From: Emiliania huxleyi CCMP1516
Taxonomy: Eukaryota; Haptophyta; Isochrysidales; Noelaerhabdaceae
DNA: 64,000 nt
Direction of reading: 5' to 3'
NCBI RefSeq assembly: GCF_000372725.1
Contig: NW_005196755.1
Location: 12,911-76,910, forward strand
Positions 11,301 to 22,001 of this stretch are shown one piece after another (position 1 is the stretch's first letter; the number at the start of each line of letters is the position of its first letter). A program made the translations under genes and the position numbers. A model generated the notes under the pieces. The model saw nothing but the letters and a program-made list of their open reading frames with translations. It was not told the DNA's origin and did not search any database.

Positions 11301-12128
11301 GTACGAGGAGTGCCTCGTCCGCTTCTGCTCGGAGCCCTTCTCGCTCGACAACCTCGCCAGCCGTTTCGGGCACATCACCAATGTGAGTGTGCAGAGGCAA
11401 TACGCAGGCGCTGCCGGCGACGCCGCCAGGCGAGGGAGCAGGGGCGGCCTAGCGCAGACTCCAGCCTCTTGGTGTCACCGGCTCGGAGGGCTGCATGCGC
11501 CATCGGTGGCTGGTGAGGTCTGGAGCTCGGCCGAGCTAGAGGGGGAGCTGCAGCGGCGCGGGCTCGGGGGCGCATGGGCGGGGCGCGTGCTTCCGGCGCT
11601 GCGTCGCATCACCGCCGCGGCGATGCAGAGCGCGCAGGAGCGGTCCAGCCCGCGCGTTGGCTCGTTCGAGGTCTACGGACTCGATTTTGTGCTCGACGAG
11701 GTGAGGATGGGGAAAGACGGACGAGAAGCGACACGATGCGGCCGAGATGCGGCAAGGAGAGAGCCGAGATGTCTCCCGACCATCGCCGTTTGTTGCGCCA
11801 GGCGTTGCGGCCGTGGCTGATCGAGGTCAATGAGAGTCCGAACTTGAGCGCGCACGGCTCGGAGCTCAAGGAACGGCTGCTGGTCGAGATGACCGAGTCT
11901 CTCGTGCAGCTGCTCATCGACCAGCAGGAGGTGCGGCCCGACCGCGAGCACAGGGCGGCGGGCGAGGCGGTCGGCGCGTGGACCAACTTGCTTGTCTCTG
12001 CTGATGCGAGCGAGCCGGGGCTAGAGCCGGCGTTGCCCAAGAGCGGCGGTTCAGCAGCCGCGCTGGAGGTTGTGGGTCGCAAGTGCGTGCTGCCCCACCG
12101 CAGAATGCGATCGACGAATGGGGTGTGA
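8387..12128 (+). CDS. tubulin-tyrosine-ligase-like (TTLL) protein with N-terminal filamin-like/Ig-like repeats
   Basis: TTLL enzymes add glutamate, glycine or tyrosine to tubulin. The catalytic part is clear: [20 protein letters not shown] near 10280, the ATP-grasp strand [12 protein letters not shown] starting at 10945, [20 protein letters not shown] from 11122, [11 protein letters not shown] from about 11292, [12 protein letters not shown] near 11670-11700 and [11 protein letters not shown] near 11815. The N-terminal third has repeated segments such as [21 protein letters not shown] with GSPLRVHV, which resemble filamin-type immunoglobulin repeats, and a similar later block ([11 protein letters not shown]). 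At least six introns interrupt it. The 5' limit is uncertain because the frame is open far upstream. Filamin-type repeats in a TTLL suggest a cytoskeletal or flagellar role, which is inference. Confidence 0.72.
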
Positions 12129-12164
12129 GAAGCAAGGGAGCGACGAGGTGCTAGCGACGACACA

Positions 12165-12220
12165 GGTAAGGTAAGGTAAACGTCTCCACACACACAAAGT
12201 GCTGGGGCAAGGGGCGGGCG
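12165..12220 (+). repeat. dispersed repeat headed by GGTAA units, copy 1
   Basis: GGTAAGGTAAGGTAAA runs into CGTCTCCACACACACAAAG and a TGGGGCAAGGGGCGGG block. The same order occurs at 12480-12570 and 37412-37505. The pentamer alone recurs in reverse complement at 21096-21132. Confidence 0.75.
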
Positions 12221-12479
12221 AATCGACGACACAGCCTATTGTCTAGCCTATTGTGTGCTGACGTGCTGTGTATAGTCAATGTAAACTGTATAGACTCTAC
12301 GGTAACTGCTCTCTAGACTCTATAGAGTAGTCTAGACTAGACTCTACTCTGCTGAGGTACGCGCCGGCCGCGCGCACGTGCAGAGACTGCCAAGCCGCTA
12401 ACCGCGTGGGAGGCAGCCTACGGTAGTGGCGGCTCGGGGTAGAGCAAAGTGGGATCAGTGGCAAAACTCTACCTTTAAG

Positions 12480-12665
12480 GGGTAAGGTAAGGTAAGGTAA
12501 ACGTCTCCACACACACAAGGTGGTGGGGCAAGGGGGGGCGACCCTCGCATCTCCACGCCCGGACACCGCTACCCCCTGCGGCATCGGCAGCGGCCCTCGC
12601 TTTCCACCGACTCACCAGCCGAGTCCGTGCTGCACCGGGACTCGGGCAGGAGCCCTTTATGCCGC
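12480..12665 (+). repeat. dispersed repeat headed by GGTAA units, copy 2
   Basis: Four GGTAA units are followed by ACGTCTCCACACACACAAGG, a TGGGGCAAGGGGGGGCGAC block and CATCTCCACGCCCG. A GGGCAGGAGCCC motif near 12640 also appears in the 37.4 kb copy. It lies in a gene-free stretch (12129-12897) with low-complexity flanks. Confidence 0.75.
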
Positions 12666-12897
12666 GAGGGGCTCGGGGTACACCACGCGCCACGCCTCCG
12701 TCCTCCGTGCACCGTGCTCCGACCGTCGCCTCGAGAGTGTGATGTGTGTAACATGTAAAAGCGCCGTTCACTTCTCTACAGTCTACTAGTACGCAATAAC
12801 AAACGTAGATCGCCGCACGACCGCGGTGTATTCACTTGAAACGGCGTGTGTACTCTGCACGAGGAAAAGTGGGACAGCGAGAGAGTCGTTGTTTGGG

Positions 12898-14235
12898 TCA
12901 TGCGAAGCATTTGGTGGACAACCCGGCGGTAGCCGCCCTCACCGCCGCCTCACTCCTTCTCCGCCCGCGGCTCGGCACCGTCGGTGCGTGCGTCGCCGCG
13001 CACTGGTGTGTCGGAGGAGGCAGCTGCCGGCCGCGGGGAGGGGAGGCAGCTCCGCGCAGAGGCACGCCGCGGTTCCGCACGTGGACGCACGTGGCGGCGC
13101 CAAAGGCGCAGCGGCGGCACAGCCCTGGCGGTTGGGTGGGCAGCCACCTGCGGGACACGTCCCGGACAAGTCACGGACATGCTACATGCCCTGGGCACCG
13201 CCGGGGCGGGTGAGGGGCAGCCACCGCTCCGCCGTCGGCTGCTGCTCCATCCAGAGCTGCCTCTCCAGAGCCACACCAGCGACGGTGATGACGCGGAAGG
13301 CCCAGGCGCCTAATTAATAGCTAATTAATAGGGAATTAGACTATTAATTAGGCGACAGTGATGACGCGGAAGGAAGGGCCAGGCGCCGCTCGCGCTCGGC
13401 CACTCCGCCGCCTTGCAACCAATAGATGACCACTCAAGACTTCATTCTCAAGACTCGAGGACTCGGCCACTCTGTCGCCGGCGGCGCGCACTCGCCCCTC
13501 GCCCGCACGCGCAGCACGACCAGGCTGCACGGCAGCCTTCCCCTCCGCGTCTCCGCCGCCGCCTCGAGCGCCCTCGCGGCGCAATCGTGGACGAGGAAGC
13601 CCCTCCTATGCCAGTGGCGGGATGACGGCGCATCAGCTGTGAGACCTTTCGCGGGCGGGGGTGGCGCCTCTCTGTCTCTCCGTCTAGCGCCCTCCTCGGC
13701 GCCCCTCTCGCGCCCGCCCGCCCCCGGTCCGTCTCTCGCTCCGCCACCTGATCAAAGCAATGGAGTCAGACCCACTGGACGAGAGGTGGCCCTCGGCCTG
13801 CCCGCTCGCTCCGCCACCATCCGCTTGCCGACGACGAACTGCAGCGCCGCGCCGCGCCGCAGGCAGTAGTACCTGCAAGGACAGGCCGAGGACGTGCCGA
13901 GGACAGGTCCAGGACAGGTCCGGCTGACCCGGGCGCCACGCGTCGCACCGCCCCCCCTCCGCAGCCACCGCCTTGTACCACCACTCGCGTCGCGCAAAGA
14001 GCGACGCCGCCCGCTCCTTCTCCACCGCGGCGTGCACCTGTAGCCGAGATCTAGCCGAGATATCGCCGAGATACAGCCGAGATAGAGCTGCGTGTCCACG
14101 GCGGCGTGCACCCGTTCCGCCGCCGCCAGCACCTCGTCGCCGAGGCTCGAGCACCGCCCGCCGGCGGAGGAGGCGGACGGGAGGGCTGCCGAGGCGCGGG
14201 GCGGCGGAGGCGGAGGCGCCGGCAGGGCGGGAGGC

Positions 14236-14283
<48 letters not shown>

Positions 14284-14284
14284 C

Positions 14285-14321
<37 letters not shown>

Positions 14322-14663
14322 CGTCGGAGGAGCGGACGGGGGCGGGGAGTGGGGCACCAAGCTGGCCGTGATATGCTGGCGCCTCCGCTCGTGCCTTCGG
14401 CGGCAGTTGCTGAGAGCGTCCGGGGAAGTTGCCGAGTCTGGCTCCTCGGAGTCGGAGGAAGAGGCGGTGGAGGCGGTGTCGAAGGTGGAGTGCAGTGGTG
14501 CGGCAGCCGAGTGAGGATGGAGGTGGTGGCGGAGAGGCGTGACGGTGCCTCTCCGTGCACAGTGCAGAGAGGAGAGGACGCTCTCGTAGCACTCGTGCCG
14601 TCGCCGGTCGCTCTCCGCTGCCGCTTCGTCCAGAGACTGCAGCAGCTCGCGGACTCCTTGCAT
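12898..14663 (-). CDS. multi-exon protein of unknown function with coiled-coil and Cys-rich parts
   Basis: The first exon starts MQGVRELLQSLDEAAAESDR (a helix), passes a Ser/Asp-rich patch and a long Pro tract coded by GGC/CCG repeats (14235-14325), and reaches EVLAAAERVHAAVEKER. Splicing intron 14111-14038 joins ER to VHAAVEKER. A GC-donor junction then gives CDAWYYCLRRGAALQFVVGKRMV. Further exons read GFLVHDCAARALEAAAE, FRVITVAGVALERQLW and PPGLCRRCAFGAATCVHVR, ending near 12898. Introns 13386-13310 and 13224-13148 both start with a copy of the following exon. I do not recognise the family, and some middle exon borders are unresolved. Confidence 0.5.
13148..13224 (-). repeat. 77-nt GT-AG intron: exon copy plus GGACGTGTCC-type array
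   Basis: On the minus strand the intron begins GTGGCTGCCCCTCACCC and the exon after it begins GTGGCTGCCCACCCAAC. Between them lie GTCCGTGACTTGTCC and GGGACGTGTCC units, ending CGCAG. The junction joins TAER to WLPTQPPG. Confidence 0.75.
13310..13386 (-). repeat. 77-nt GC-AG intron: exon copy plus AT-rich block
   Basis: Two copies of a roughly 29-nt segment (plus-strand GTGATGACGCGGAAGG through CCAGGCGCC, at 13283-13310 and 13357-13387) flank an AT-only block built of TAATTAATAG units. Splicing between the matching GCGCC points removes one copy and the block. Its base composition contrasts with the GC-rich surroundings. Confidence 0.75.
14038..14111 (-). repeat. 74-nt GT-AG intron: exon copy plus TATCTCGGC array
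   Basis: The intron begins GTGCACGCCGCCGTGGA and the downstream exon begins GTGCACGCCGCGGTGGA. The insert is four TATCTCGGC-type units ending CTACAG. Confidence 0.8.
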
Positions 14664-14894
14664 GGCAGGCCTATATTCTCCCTAGGGCGAGGACGGGTGG
14701 ACGACAGCCAGCTCTACCGGCAGCTCTACCGGCCAGGGCTCTGCCATGGCAAGAGAGCGCGTAAAAAAGAAACAAAGACCCGCGGGTACCAACAAAAAAG
14801 AATTCGATGAGGCTGCGACGCAGATCGGCCTAGTGGATCCTCTAGTCGACTCTAGTGATCGGCTGCGGCGCGGCTCCGGACGACGCTAGGATAT

Positions 14895-16339
14895 ATGCTG
14901 CGTCTCCTGCTCGCGCTCGCCACCGCGGACGCGCTCCTTCTGCTCGCGCCGCGTCGCCTCGCCTCGCGCCGCGCCGGCCTCGCGTCGATGACGCTTGAGA
15001 TCTCACCGCCGGACGGCTTCGTGTGGGGAGTGAACCTCGACGAGGGCTCACCACCGCCGCCGTCGCCGCCGCCGTCCGCGGCGCTGCTGTTCGACTGCGA
15101 CGGCGTCCTCGTCGAGACCGAGGAGCTGCACCGCGTCGCATACAACATGGCCTTTGAGGAGTTTGGCCTGCAGATCGCCGGCGCGCCTGTGGTCTGGTCC
15201 AAAGAGTACTACAGCTTCCTCGCCAACACGGTGGGCGGCGGCAAGCCCAAAATGCGATGTGCGTCCCGCCGCGCGCCCGGACGGCGGAGAAGCCTCCACC
15301 TTCCTGGCGCCTCACCCTCGCTCTCCTCCTGCGCAGACCACTTCACCGGCCTCGGTGCGCCGGAGGGCGCGAGGACGCACCAGGACACGGCCAAGGTGAG
15401 GGATGAATGGTCATTGTGAGTCTTGATCACCGGGACACACGTCACGACGACTCAGTCGTGAGGAGTGTTCGACACCGCCTGTCTGTGCCTCGGAGGGTGT
15501 GGCCGGCTCCTCGGCAATCTCGGGTAATCTCGGGTAACCTCGGGTAACCTCGGGTAATCTCGTGTAATCTCGTGTGCCTCGGAGGTGTGGCCGGCTCCGA
15601 CGGCGCGAGGCGGCGCCGTGCCTGCGGACGAGGCCGCCGGAATGGCGCTCGTCGATGAGCTGCAAGACTTCAAGACGGAGTGCTACAAGCAGCTGGTGAC
15701 AAAGGCGGTCCCGCAGCGCCGGCGAGCCTCACGGCTCAGCCTCCTTCTTCAGCCACATCCCATTCTTCTAGGCCGGCCCGCGCCCCGGCGTGCTCGCGCT
15801 GATGGACAGCGCGATCGCCGCGCCAGGCATTGCCGTCGGCATCTGCTCCGCCTCCACTCGCGGCGGCTTCGAGAAGGTTGCTCGAATCCCGCCTCGACCG
15901 CATCCCGGCCGCAACTCGGGCGCATCTCGGGCGCATCTCGGGCGGCGTCTCTGTGAGATGTCGGCTTTGCTAGGTTGTGGATGCGGTGGTCGGCCAGGAG
16001 CGGCTCGCCAGGCTGGACGTGGTCATCGCCGGCGACGACGTCAGCCGCAAGAAGCCGCACCCGGAGATCTACAACGTGGCCGCCCAACGGCTCGGCCTCT
16101 CCAGCGCCGATTGCGTCGTTGTTGAGGACTCGATCGTTGGCCTCCGCGCCGCCAAGGCCGCCAACATGCGTTGCGTCATCACCTACACGCCGGAGACGCA
16201 GGCCGAGGATTTTTACGCTGAGGGCGCCGACGCGAAGCTACTCGACTTTAGCAGCGGCGTCGAGGTGGGCGCGCTCTTCTCACCGGAGGGCGCAGTGCTC
16301 CCCGAGCTGCTCCCTGGCGTGCGCGACCCGAGGCCATAA
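14895..16339 (+). CDS. CbbY-like HAD-superfamily phosphatase, probably plastid-targeted
   Basis: Exons 14895-15258, 15337-15395, 15585-15704, 15772-15876 and 15974-16339 join in phase to a single protein. HAD motif I is LLFDCDGVLVETEELH (Asp nucleophile and Asp acid/base). GGGKPKMR with HFTGLG is diagnostic of the CbbY group, VGICSAST is motif II, and DDVSRKKPHPEIY with VVEDSIVGLRAA are motifs III and IV. Plastid CbbY removes the inhibitor xylulose-1,5-bisphosphate, a Rubisco by-product. The N-terminus (MLRLLLALATADALLLLAP, then an Arg/Ala-rich stretch) reads as a signal peptide plus transit-like region. The third intron has an insertion next to its acceptor, and intron 15705-15771 uses a GC donor. 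Confidence 0.85.
15485..15600 (+). repeat. duplicated intron end around a TCGGGTAATC array
   Basis: TGTGCCTCGGAGG-GTGTGGCCGG occurs twice, at about 15483-15508 and 15572-15597, separated by six CTCGGGTAATC/CTCGTGTAATC units. The duplication spans the 3' splice site (AG at 15583-15584) of the CbbY gene's third intron. The same array unit is in the minus-strand gene at 54180-54600 in both orientations. Confidence 0.8.
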
Positions 16340-17284
16340 TGTGTAGCCATCTGCGACTCCCCTTTCTCTTATCTCTATTTCAACGATATACACGTCGAAC
16401 ACGTACAGGGTAGGCTCCGCCTCACACTGCATCTCGGACTGGATTCCACGAATTGATTTTCCTAGCGTCGTCAAAGTGAGCTGAAAGCTCGCTCGAAGAG
16501 CCGATGGTACCCGCCGACCGCCTCCCATCTCGCCGCTGCTCTGGCGGGGCGGCGGCGGGGCCTGGCGACGGCGCGCGGCGCATGTGCCGTGGCAACCCAC
16601 CGGGCCGGCCGGCCGCGAAGGCGCCGACCGGTGATCGGGCCACCGCGCCCCGCCTCGGAACACGCCGTTTCCGCTTGGCGTCCGAGGCGCTCGGCGTTCC
16701 CGCTGGCCGCCGGGGCCGGACCGGATCGGACGCTCCTTTTCTCGCCGTAGGCACCGCAAACCGGCTCGAGCAGCGGAAAAACAAAAATCGCACGGCTCAC
16801 GCACTGCGCGTCCAGTGCCAGGTGGCGCATTTCTGCATCTATCAGGTCTGGCCTCCCAGCAGGCTCCTCGACGCTCGAGCACCAGGCTCCTGCGCCCCGG
16901 CAGCTGGGCTCCTAGTGCAAGAAATAGGCCTCTCCAGAATGCATACACAGTTGTTTCGTTTGAGCGCAAAATACATGCGCGGAAGATAGTGTAGGACTAG
17001 TAAACGAATAGACGTTTCTTGAGTGCACTTGTGCAACGGCGAGACCGAGACGGCCTCTGTTTCATTGTACAACCAGGTGAAGAACAACCAGGCTCGGACT
17101 GGACACCAACGCGGTATGGGTGGACGCGGGAGAGATGATTAGGCAGGTTAGGTAGAAAGGTGAGGAACAGTCGGGATCGGACTGGACCCAACGCGGCATT
17201 AGGTAGGTAGAAAGGTGAAGAACAGCCAGGCTCTGGTGGACTGATCAATACCCAACCAATCACAGAGCAAAATCCACTGTTTGT
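16340..17284. other. intergenic, with tandem copies of a dispersed repeat
   Basis: No gene is supported here. Three degenerate tandem copies of a unit containing AAGGTGAAGAACARCCAGGCT and CCAACGCGGYATKRGG lie at about 17070-17245, each near GGTA or GTAG runs. Related copies are at 58670-58745 (reverse strand) and 59700-59770. This may form the promoter side of the DGDG synthase gene. Confidence 0.6.
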
Positions 17285-20200
17285 GTGTACACGACCTGTA
17301 TGGCGCCTGGGCCCCGCCGCTGCTGGCTGGCGTGTGCGTTTGCGGCCGCTCTGCTCTGCGCGCCGGCCGCCGCGTCGAGCCTGCCCGGGCTGCGCGTCCG
17401 CCGCGACGCCTCGCCAGCTCCGCGGCCGAAGCGGCGCGGTGCAACTGCGCCCGCGCCCTCGCCTCCCGCAGATGCGCTGCTCACTGCGGCGTCCGCGGCG
17501 GCGGCATCTGCCGCTGCGGCGGCGGCGTCTGCTGCTGCGGCTGCCGCGGCGGCAACGTCTGCGACAACGACGGCCGCGGCGGCGCACGCGCGCCGCATCA
17601 GCCGTCAGGCGGCGGAGCGAGCGCGGCAAGCGAGCCTGCGCGTGGCGGAGCTGCTTCGTACGCTGCACCCTGCCGCCTGGCTGGTGGTGGGGACCGCGCT
17701 CGTGCAGCACCGCCGCAGCCGCGCGGCGAAGCGGGGCGACCTGCGCGAGATCCGTAGCCAGGTCTTGCACACGCCCCAGCCGCACTGCGCGAGCCGCTCC
17801 CGATGTTGCTTTCGACAGCGCCGCTGGGCTGCCTCTGCGGCCGCAGGTGTTTACGGACGACTTCCACATCGCCATCGTGACGACGGCGGCGCTTCCCTGG
17901 ATGACGGGCACCGCCATCAACCCGCTCCTCCGCGCCGCCTACCTCTCCAAGGCTGGCCGGTGACAAGCCTAGCCCTACCCCTGCCCCTACCCTCCCTGCC
18001 CCTACCCTCCCTGCCCCTACCCTCCCTGCCCCTACCCTCCCTGCCCCTCGCCCTCCCTACGCTAACCCTCGCCCTCCCCCCCCCCCTCCCCCTCCCACCC
18101 CTCGCCCCTCACCGCACCCAAGCCGTCGATGTCGCCCTACCTCGCCGCAGGAGCGTGACGCTGGCCGTGCCCTGGCTGCACCCGCGAGAGCAAGCTCTCG
18201 TCTTCCCCGGGAGGCTGCGCTTCGCCGACCCGCAGGCTCAAGAGCGGCACATACGACTCTGGCTCGCGGAGCGGGGAGGCGTGCGCGCGGACTTTCGGCT
18301 GCGCTTTTACCCGGCGAGCAGCCCGCCCACACAGACGAGGTAGAGAGGTGGGCCGAAGTCTGGCGGAGTTGGTGAGAGATGGAGCGAACCTCTCACCCGG
18401 ATCTAGCAGGCCGAGGACTAGCCGAGCGGCGCTGTTCCTCGAGTCGTTCTCTCCCGCTCCCTTCACCGTGGCCACCTCCCTTGTGACCGCCTCGACCCAC
18501 TCACCCAGTCGTTCCCTCCGCCAGGCGAGGTACGACCTCGACCGCGGCTCGATCCTCCCGCTCGGCGACGCTTCCTAGACACCTCCAAACACCTCCTAGA
18601 TACTTCCTAGACACCTGAGAGATCCTCCCGCTCGGCGACGCGTCGGGCCGCCTCAACGCGCTGCCGGCGCGTGTGCGGACACGTCCGAGACGCGCCGCGC
18701 AGGCGACGTGACGGGCTGCTTGACACTTCCTAGACACTTCCTAGACACTTCCTAGACACCCCGCCGCGCAGGCGACGTGACGGGCTGCTTCGAGGCGGGA
18801 GAGTGCGACGTCTGTGTCCTCGAGGAGCCCGAGCACCTCAACTGGTACCACTCGGGCGCCAACTGGCGGCACCGCTTCAAGCTGGTGATTGGAGTGGTGC
18901 ACACAAACTACCTCTACTACGCGAGGATGTACGCCGGCGCAGCCACCGCCGCCGTGCTCAAGCGGCTCAACGAGTGGATGTGCGGAGCGTACTGCGACCG
19001 GGTCATCAAGCTGTCTGGCACGATCCAGCCCCTTCCGCGCGCGGTGGTTTGCAACGTGCATGGCGTGCGGTCCGAGTTCCTCGAGATTGGACGCCGCGCT
19101 GCGAGGTCGCACTTCCCGCCGCGCCGCGCCGGCGCCTACTTCCTGGGAAAGGTGCTGTGGGCAAAGGGGCACCGGCTGCTGATCGACTACCTCGCGCTGC
19201 AGCAGTCTCTCGGCCAGCCGCCGACGCACGTCGACGTGTACGGGGGCGGCGAGGACTTGGCCGAGGTGGAGGTGGAGGCGGCGGCGCGGGAGCTGAGGCG
19301 CCTCCTGCTTGCCGCCGCCCGACGAGGGCAGAGGAGAGGCCGTCGGGGAGAGAGGGAGGGCGCCGCCGTAGGCTCTCCTTCTTCCCGCCCACCGACCACT
19401 CTGGCGCCACGCTGCGGCGGTACAAGGTCCGAGGCCGAGCCCTTGCGGTGTGCGAGGCGGTGCGAGCGGCGTCTCTTCACAGCTGCAGCTGTGAGCCAGG
19501 TCTTTATCAACCCGTCCCAGTCGGAGGTGCTCTCGACCACCACGGCGGAGGTACGACTCGGCGGCGGGCGGCTTGCGCCGAGGCGGCTCGGCCGCCTCTT
19601 CACACCGCCGGCCGTGAGCAGGCGCTGGCGATGGGCAAGTTCGTGGTCGTGCAGCGCCACCCGTCCAACGATTTCTTTATGCAGTTCCGGAACACGCTCC
19701 CCTACGACACGCCCGAGGAGTTTCTGCTGCAGGCGGCCACGAACCTTCTAGGAGCCTTCTTGGAACCTTCTTGGAACCTTCTAGGAGTTTCTGCAGCAGC
19801 TGCAGGCGGCGCTCGACTCGGCGCCGGGGAGGAGTCTAGCTCGGAGGAAGGCGCGAGGGCGTCCTCTCGTCACTCCTCGCCTGCTATGAACAGGAGCCCG
19901 AGCCGCTCAGCGCAGAGGAGCGGCGCGCCCTCTCGTGGGAAGGCGCGGCCAGGTCCGCGGACCTGATTGATCATCGACGGGCCGGCTCAGTGCGCCCCCT
20001 CTCCTGTGAAGGCGCGACCGACCGCTTCCTCGAGGCTGTGAGCAATTGCACGCTGTCCGACGTGCTTCCGCGGCTCTGAGGCGATACCGCGACTGGGCGG
20101 CGCCTCTTCACACCTCCCGCTGTGAACAGGTGCTCCCCACCCTCGGCGACCACGCGACCCGCTGGGTGCACGCCACAGTCCAAAAGGGCGGTCCGGTCGG

Positions 20201-20340
20201 CGACCGGCTGAGGCATGTCCAGGACACGTCCAGGACATGTCCGAGACACGTCCTGTAGGCGGTCCGGTCGGCGACCGGCTGCGGCGCGCGTCGGGCGCGG
20301 GGCCGGTCTGGAAGCAGAGCTGGCTCGCGCAGGAGAGTAG
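17285..20340 (+). CDS. digalactosyldiacylglycerol (DGDG) synthase
   Basis: DGDG synthase adds the second galactose to monogalactosyldiacylglycerol in plastid membranes. The glycosyltransferase sequence is unmistakable: [20 protein letters not shown] (exon 17847-17959), [10 protein letters not shown] (exon 18151-18313), [18 protein letters not shown] and [12 protein letters not shown] (from 18772), [45 protein letters not shown] (exon 19500-19550) and [19 protein letters not shown] (exon 19622-19732). The C-terminal [15 protein letters not shown] (exon 20130-20187) matches the family tail. A signal-like leader and Ala-rich linker fit plastid import. At least ten introns are present, many made of exon copies plus arrays. 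Exon borders between 18571 and 18702 and between 19263 and 19426, and the stop codon, are unresolved; the final frame stays open to 20821. Confidence 0.85.
17965..18110 (+). repeat. CCCTACCCTCCCTGC tandem array inside an intron
   Basis: About five units of a 15-mer (CCCTACCCTCCCTGC) and degenerate C-rich extensions fill DGDG synthase intron 17960-18150. This intron is 191 nt, longer than the usual 65-79 nt. Confidence 0.75.
18560..18625 (+). repeat. exon duplication around a CTTCCTAGACAC array (splice sites unclear)
   Basis: GATCCTCCCGCTCGGCGACGC occurs twice, at 18551-18571 and 18620-18640, around four CTTCCTAGACACCTC-type units. No GT or GC donor paired with AG restores frame, so either a non-canonical junction is used or this copy is not spliced exactly as the others. 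Confidence 0.6.
18703..18771 (+). repeat. 69-nt GC-AG intron: exon copy plus ACTTCCTAGAC array
   Basis: GCCGCGCAGGCGACGTGACG with GGCTGCTT is duplicated exactly on both sides of three ACTTCCTAGAC units. Splicing at CGCAG|GCGACG joins TSETRRA to [10 protein letters not shown] in the DGDG synthase. The unit is the reverse complement of the GTCTAGGAAGT unit in the threonine synthase introns. Confidence 0.85.
19427..19499 (+). repeat. 73-nt hairpin-type intron in DGDG synthase
   Basis: It ends GTCTCTTCACAGCTGCAGCTGTGAGCCAG, whose TCACA and TGTGA arms can pair. It separates RRYK from VFINPSQ, an established conserved block, so the splice sites are well supported. Confidence 0.8.
19551..19621 (+). 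repeat. 71-nt hairpin-type intron in DGDG synthase
   Basis: The intron ends CTCTTCACACCGCCGGCCGTGAGCAG, a variant of the hairpin end of the preceding intron. Splicing joins STTTAE to ALAMGK exactly as in known DGDG synthases. Confidence 0.8.
19733..19805 (+). repeat. 73-nt GC-AG intron: exon copy plus CCTTCTTGGAAC array
   Basis: GAGTTTCTGCTGCAGGCGGC upstream and GAGTTTCTGCAGCAGCTGCAGGCGGC downstream flank three CCTTCTTGGAAC units. Splicing CTGCAG|GCGGC at both ends joins EEFLLQ to AALDSAPG. Confidence 0.75.
20062..20129 (+). repeat. 68-nt GT-AG intron: short exon copy plus hairpin
   Basis: The intron begins GTGCTTCCGCGGCTC and the next exon begins GTGCTCCCCACCCTC. The insert ends CTCTTCACACCTCCCGCTGTGAACAG. 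Splicing joins NCTLSD to VLPTLGDH. Without splicing the frame ends in a stop at 20077-20079. Confidence 0.8.
20188..20258 (+). repeat. 71-nt GC-AG intron: exon copy plus GGACATGTCC array
   Basis: GCGGTCCGGTCGGCGACCGGCTG is present exactly on both sides of ATGTCCAGGACACGTCC-type units. Splicing restores [12 protein letters not shown]. Confidence 0.85.
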
Positions 20341-20821
20341 CTGCAGCGGAGCGGTAGTAGCAGTAGCACAGCAGTGGCCGGTGGGGAAGGCAACATACAC
20401 AACACGAGAGGGATCGGGTCCCGTTGCATCGGTAGGAGAAGTGGCGCGCCGCGCCGCCTACAGAGATCGTCGAAGCGAGCATCCTCGCCACCCCGCCGGG
20501 CATGGCGCCGGTCCGCGCCTCCGCTGCGCCGCCCCGCAGATGAAGGCCCACTCGAAGCGCGAGGCGGTGCCGCGGCGGGGCGGTGCCGTGGCGGTGCCGT
20601 GCCCACAATTCTTGCTACACGACCGCCGCGTTTGTGAGCCCCAGTCTACTGTACATTTAGAGATTGGCGAGGAGGAGTCGTGCTGCTCATGTGGCTCTGT
20701 GCCAAGACGCAAGAGTCTGTGGGTGATGATATGTGGAGTATCGGTCGAAACGGGGCGGCATTACCAAATCATCAGAGTTCAGACATTACGTGTGCACGGG
20801 TCCGATACAACGAGATGCTAG

Positions 20822-22001
20822 AGCTAGCTGTCCCTAAGTCTCAAACCACAAACGTTAAGCGAGCTGAACAGCGTTGCTAAGTGTTAACAGCAACAACAGA
20901 ACAACAGTTGGGCTCCCCAACATGCAACAACAGTAGCTAACGTTAGGCCAGCTGAACAACAGTAAGGAAGGCCTACCAGTGTGACCCACGACGAATCTCC
21001 AGCGTCCAGTGCGGGTAATACGTAGGAATTCTTAACCCACCTCTAACATCCCAACATGGAATTCCTAAAAGGCTGGGTTTTTACATTGGAAAAGTTTACC
21101 TTACCTTACCTTACCTTACCTTACCTTACCTTGTGCTTTGTTTGCAGTAGATCGAGGTCGATACTCGAAGCGTCCCACATGGTCTGTGTCGCTGTCGGCA
21201 CGCTGTCGACAGGACCTGAGGGAGGGTGTAGAGGATGTAGAGTGTAGAGCGCTGTAGAGCTGTAGAGCTGTAGAGCGCTGTAGAGCTGTAGAGCTCTACA
21301 TCCGCCGCGGGACGAAGCGCCTGCGTTGTAGAGCGATGTAGAGGCGCTCTACAACGCGAAATCTCTACAACAAACTCTACATCATAAGCGGCGAACGAGA
21401 GGCACGGTCGCTCTCCGACATGAGGCGCGTTGCACTTGCCAGTGCTGCCCTGGCCTTCTGTCTGCCCGCCCAATGGGTGGGAGGTGCCTCTGCTGCTGTG
21501 GCATGCCTCACGGCTGCGACTGGCCGGCGCCTCGGCGCGTCAGCTCGGCTCGGCGTAGCGATCGTAGCCAGCGCAACTCGCCTGGACTCAACGCTCAGCC
21601 ACGGAGCTCCCCCGCACGCGCTGGCGCGAGGCATGGCGCATGCAACGCGTCTGAATGCTCGCCTCGCCTCGCGCAAATGCGACCGTCCTCGCAGCCGACA
21701 GTCCACCGCCTGCTACAGAAGCACTGCGACGAATGCGGCACCGGCGACGCATGGCAGGCTGGTCATGACGCAGTTAGGCCCTCCAAATTCGGGTCGGAGC
21801 GTAGCGGAGTGGGCCCCGAGTTTGAAAAAGGGCGACGGACGCTTGCGTCCTAGCCTCCAACAACGCCTCCCCGGCGCAGAGGCGCCCCCGGAGGATGCTC
21901 AACCGCTCCACGCCACGCCGCATATTCCCATCTCCGCTCAGCGGACCTGCGTTATCTTCTGTGCCTTGCCGCCGCCGCGCGGCACGGTCCCAGCCAGCGA
22001 T
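20822..22001. other. intergenic with simple repeats
   Basis: The base composition is less GC-rich from 20640 to 21100. A CTTAC pentamer run (TTACCTTACCTTACC) occupies 21096-21132, the reverse complement of the GGTAA heads at 12165 and 37412. GTAGAGCTGTAGAGC repeats with an inverted partner fill 21238-21380. The reading frame of the response regulator is open back to an ATG at 21420, but this upstream part does not look coding. Confidence 0.6.

Noticed and set aside
14235-14330. Polyglycine or polyproline ORFs on both strands
   Set aside because: They are a GGC/CCG microsatellite; only the minus-strand proline reading belongs to a plausible gene.
21420-22001. Upstream extension of the response regulator to an ATG at 21420
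   Set aside because: The segment lacks GC3 bias and conserved sequence; the ATG at 22002 gives a compact leader.
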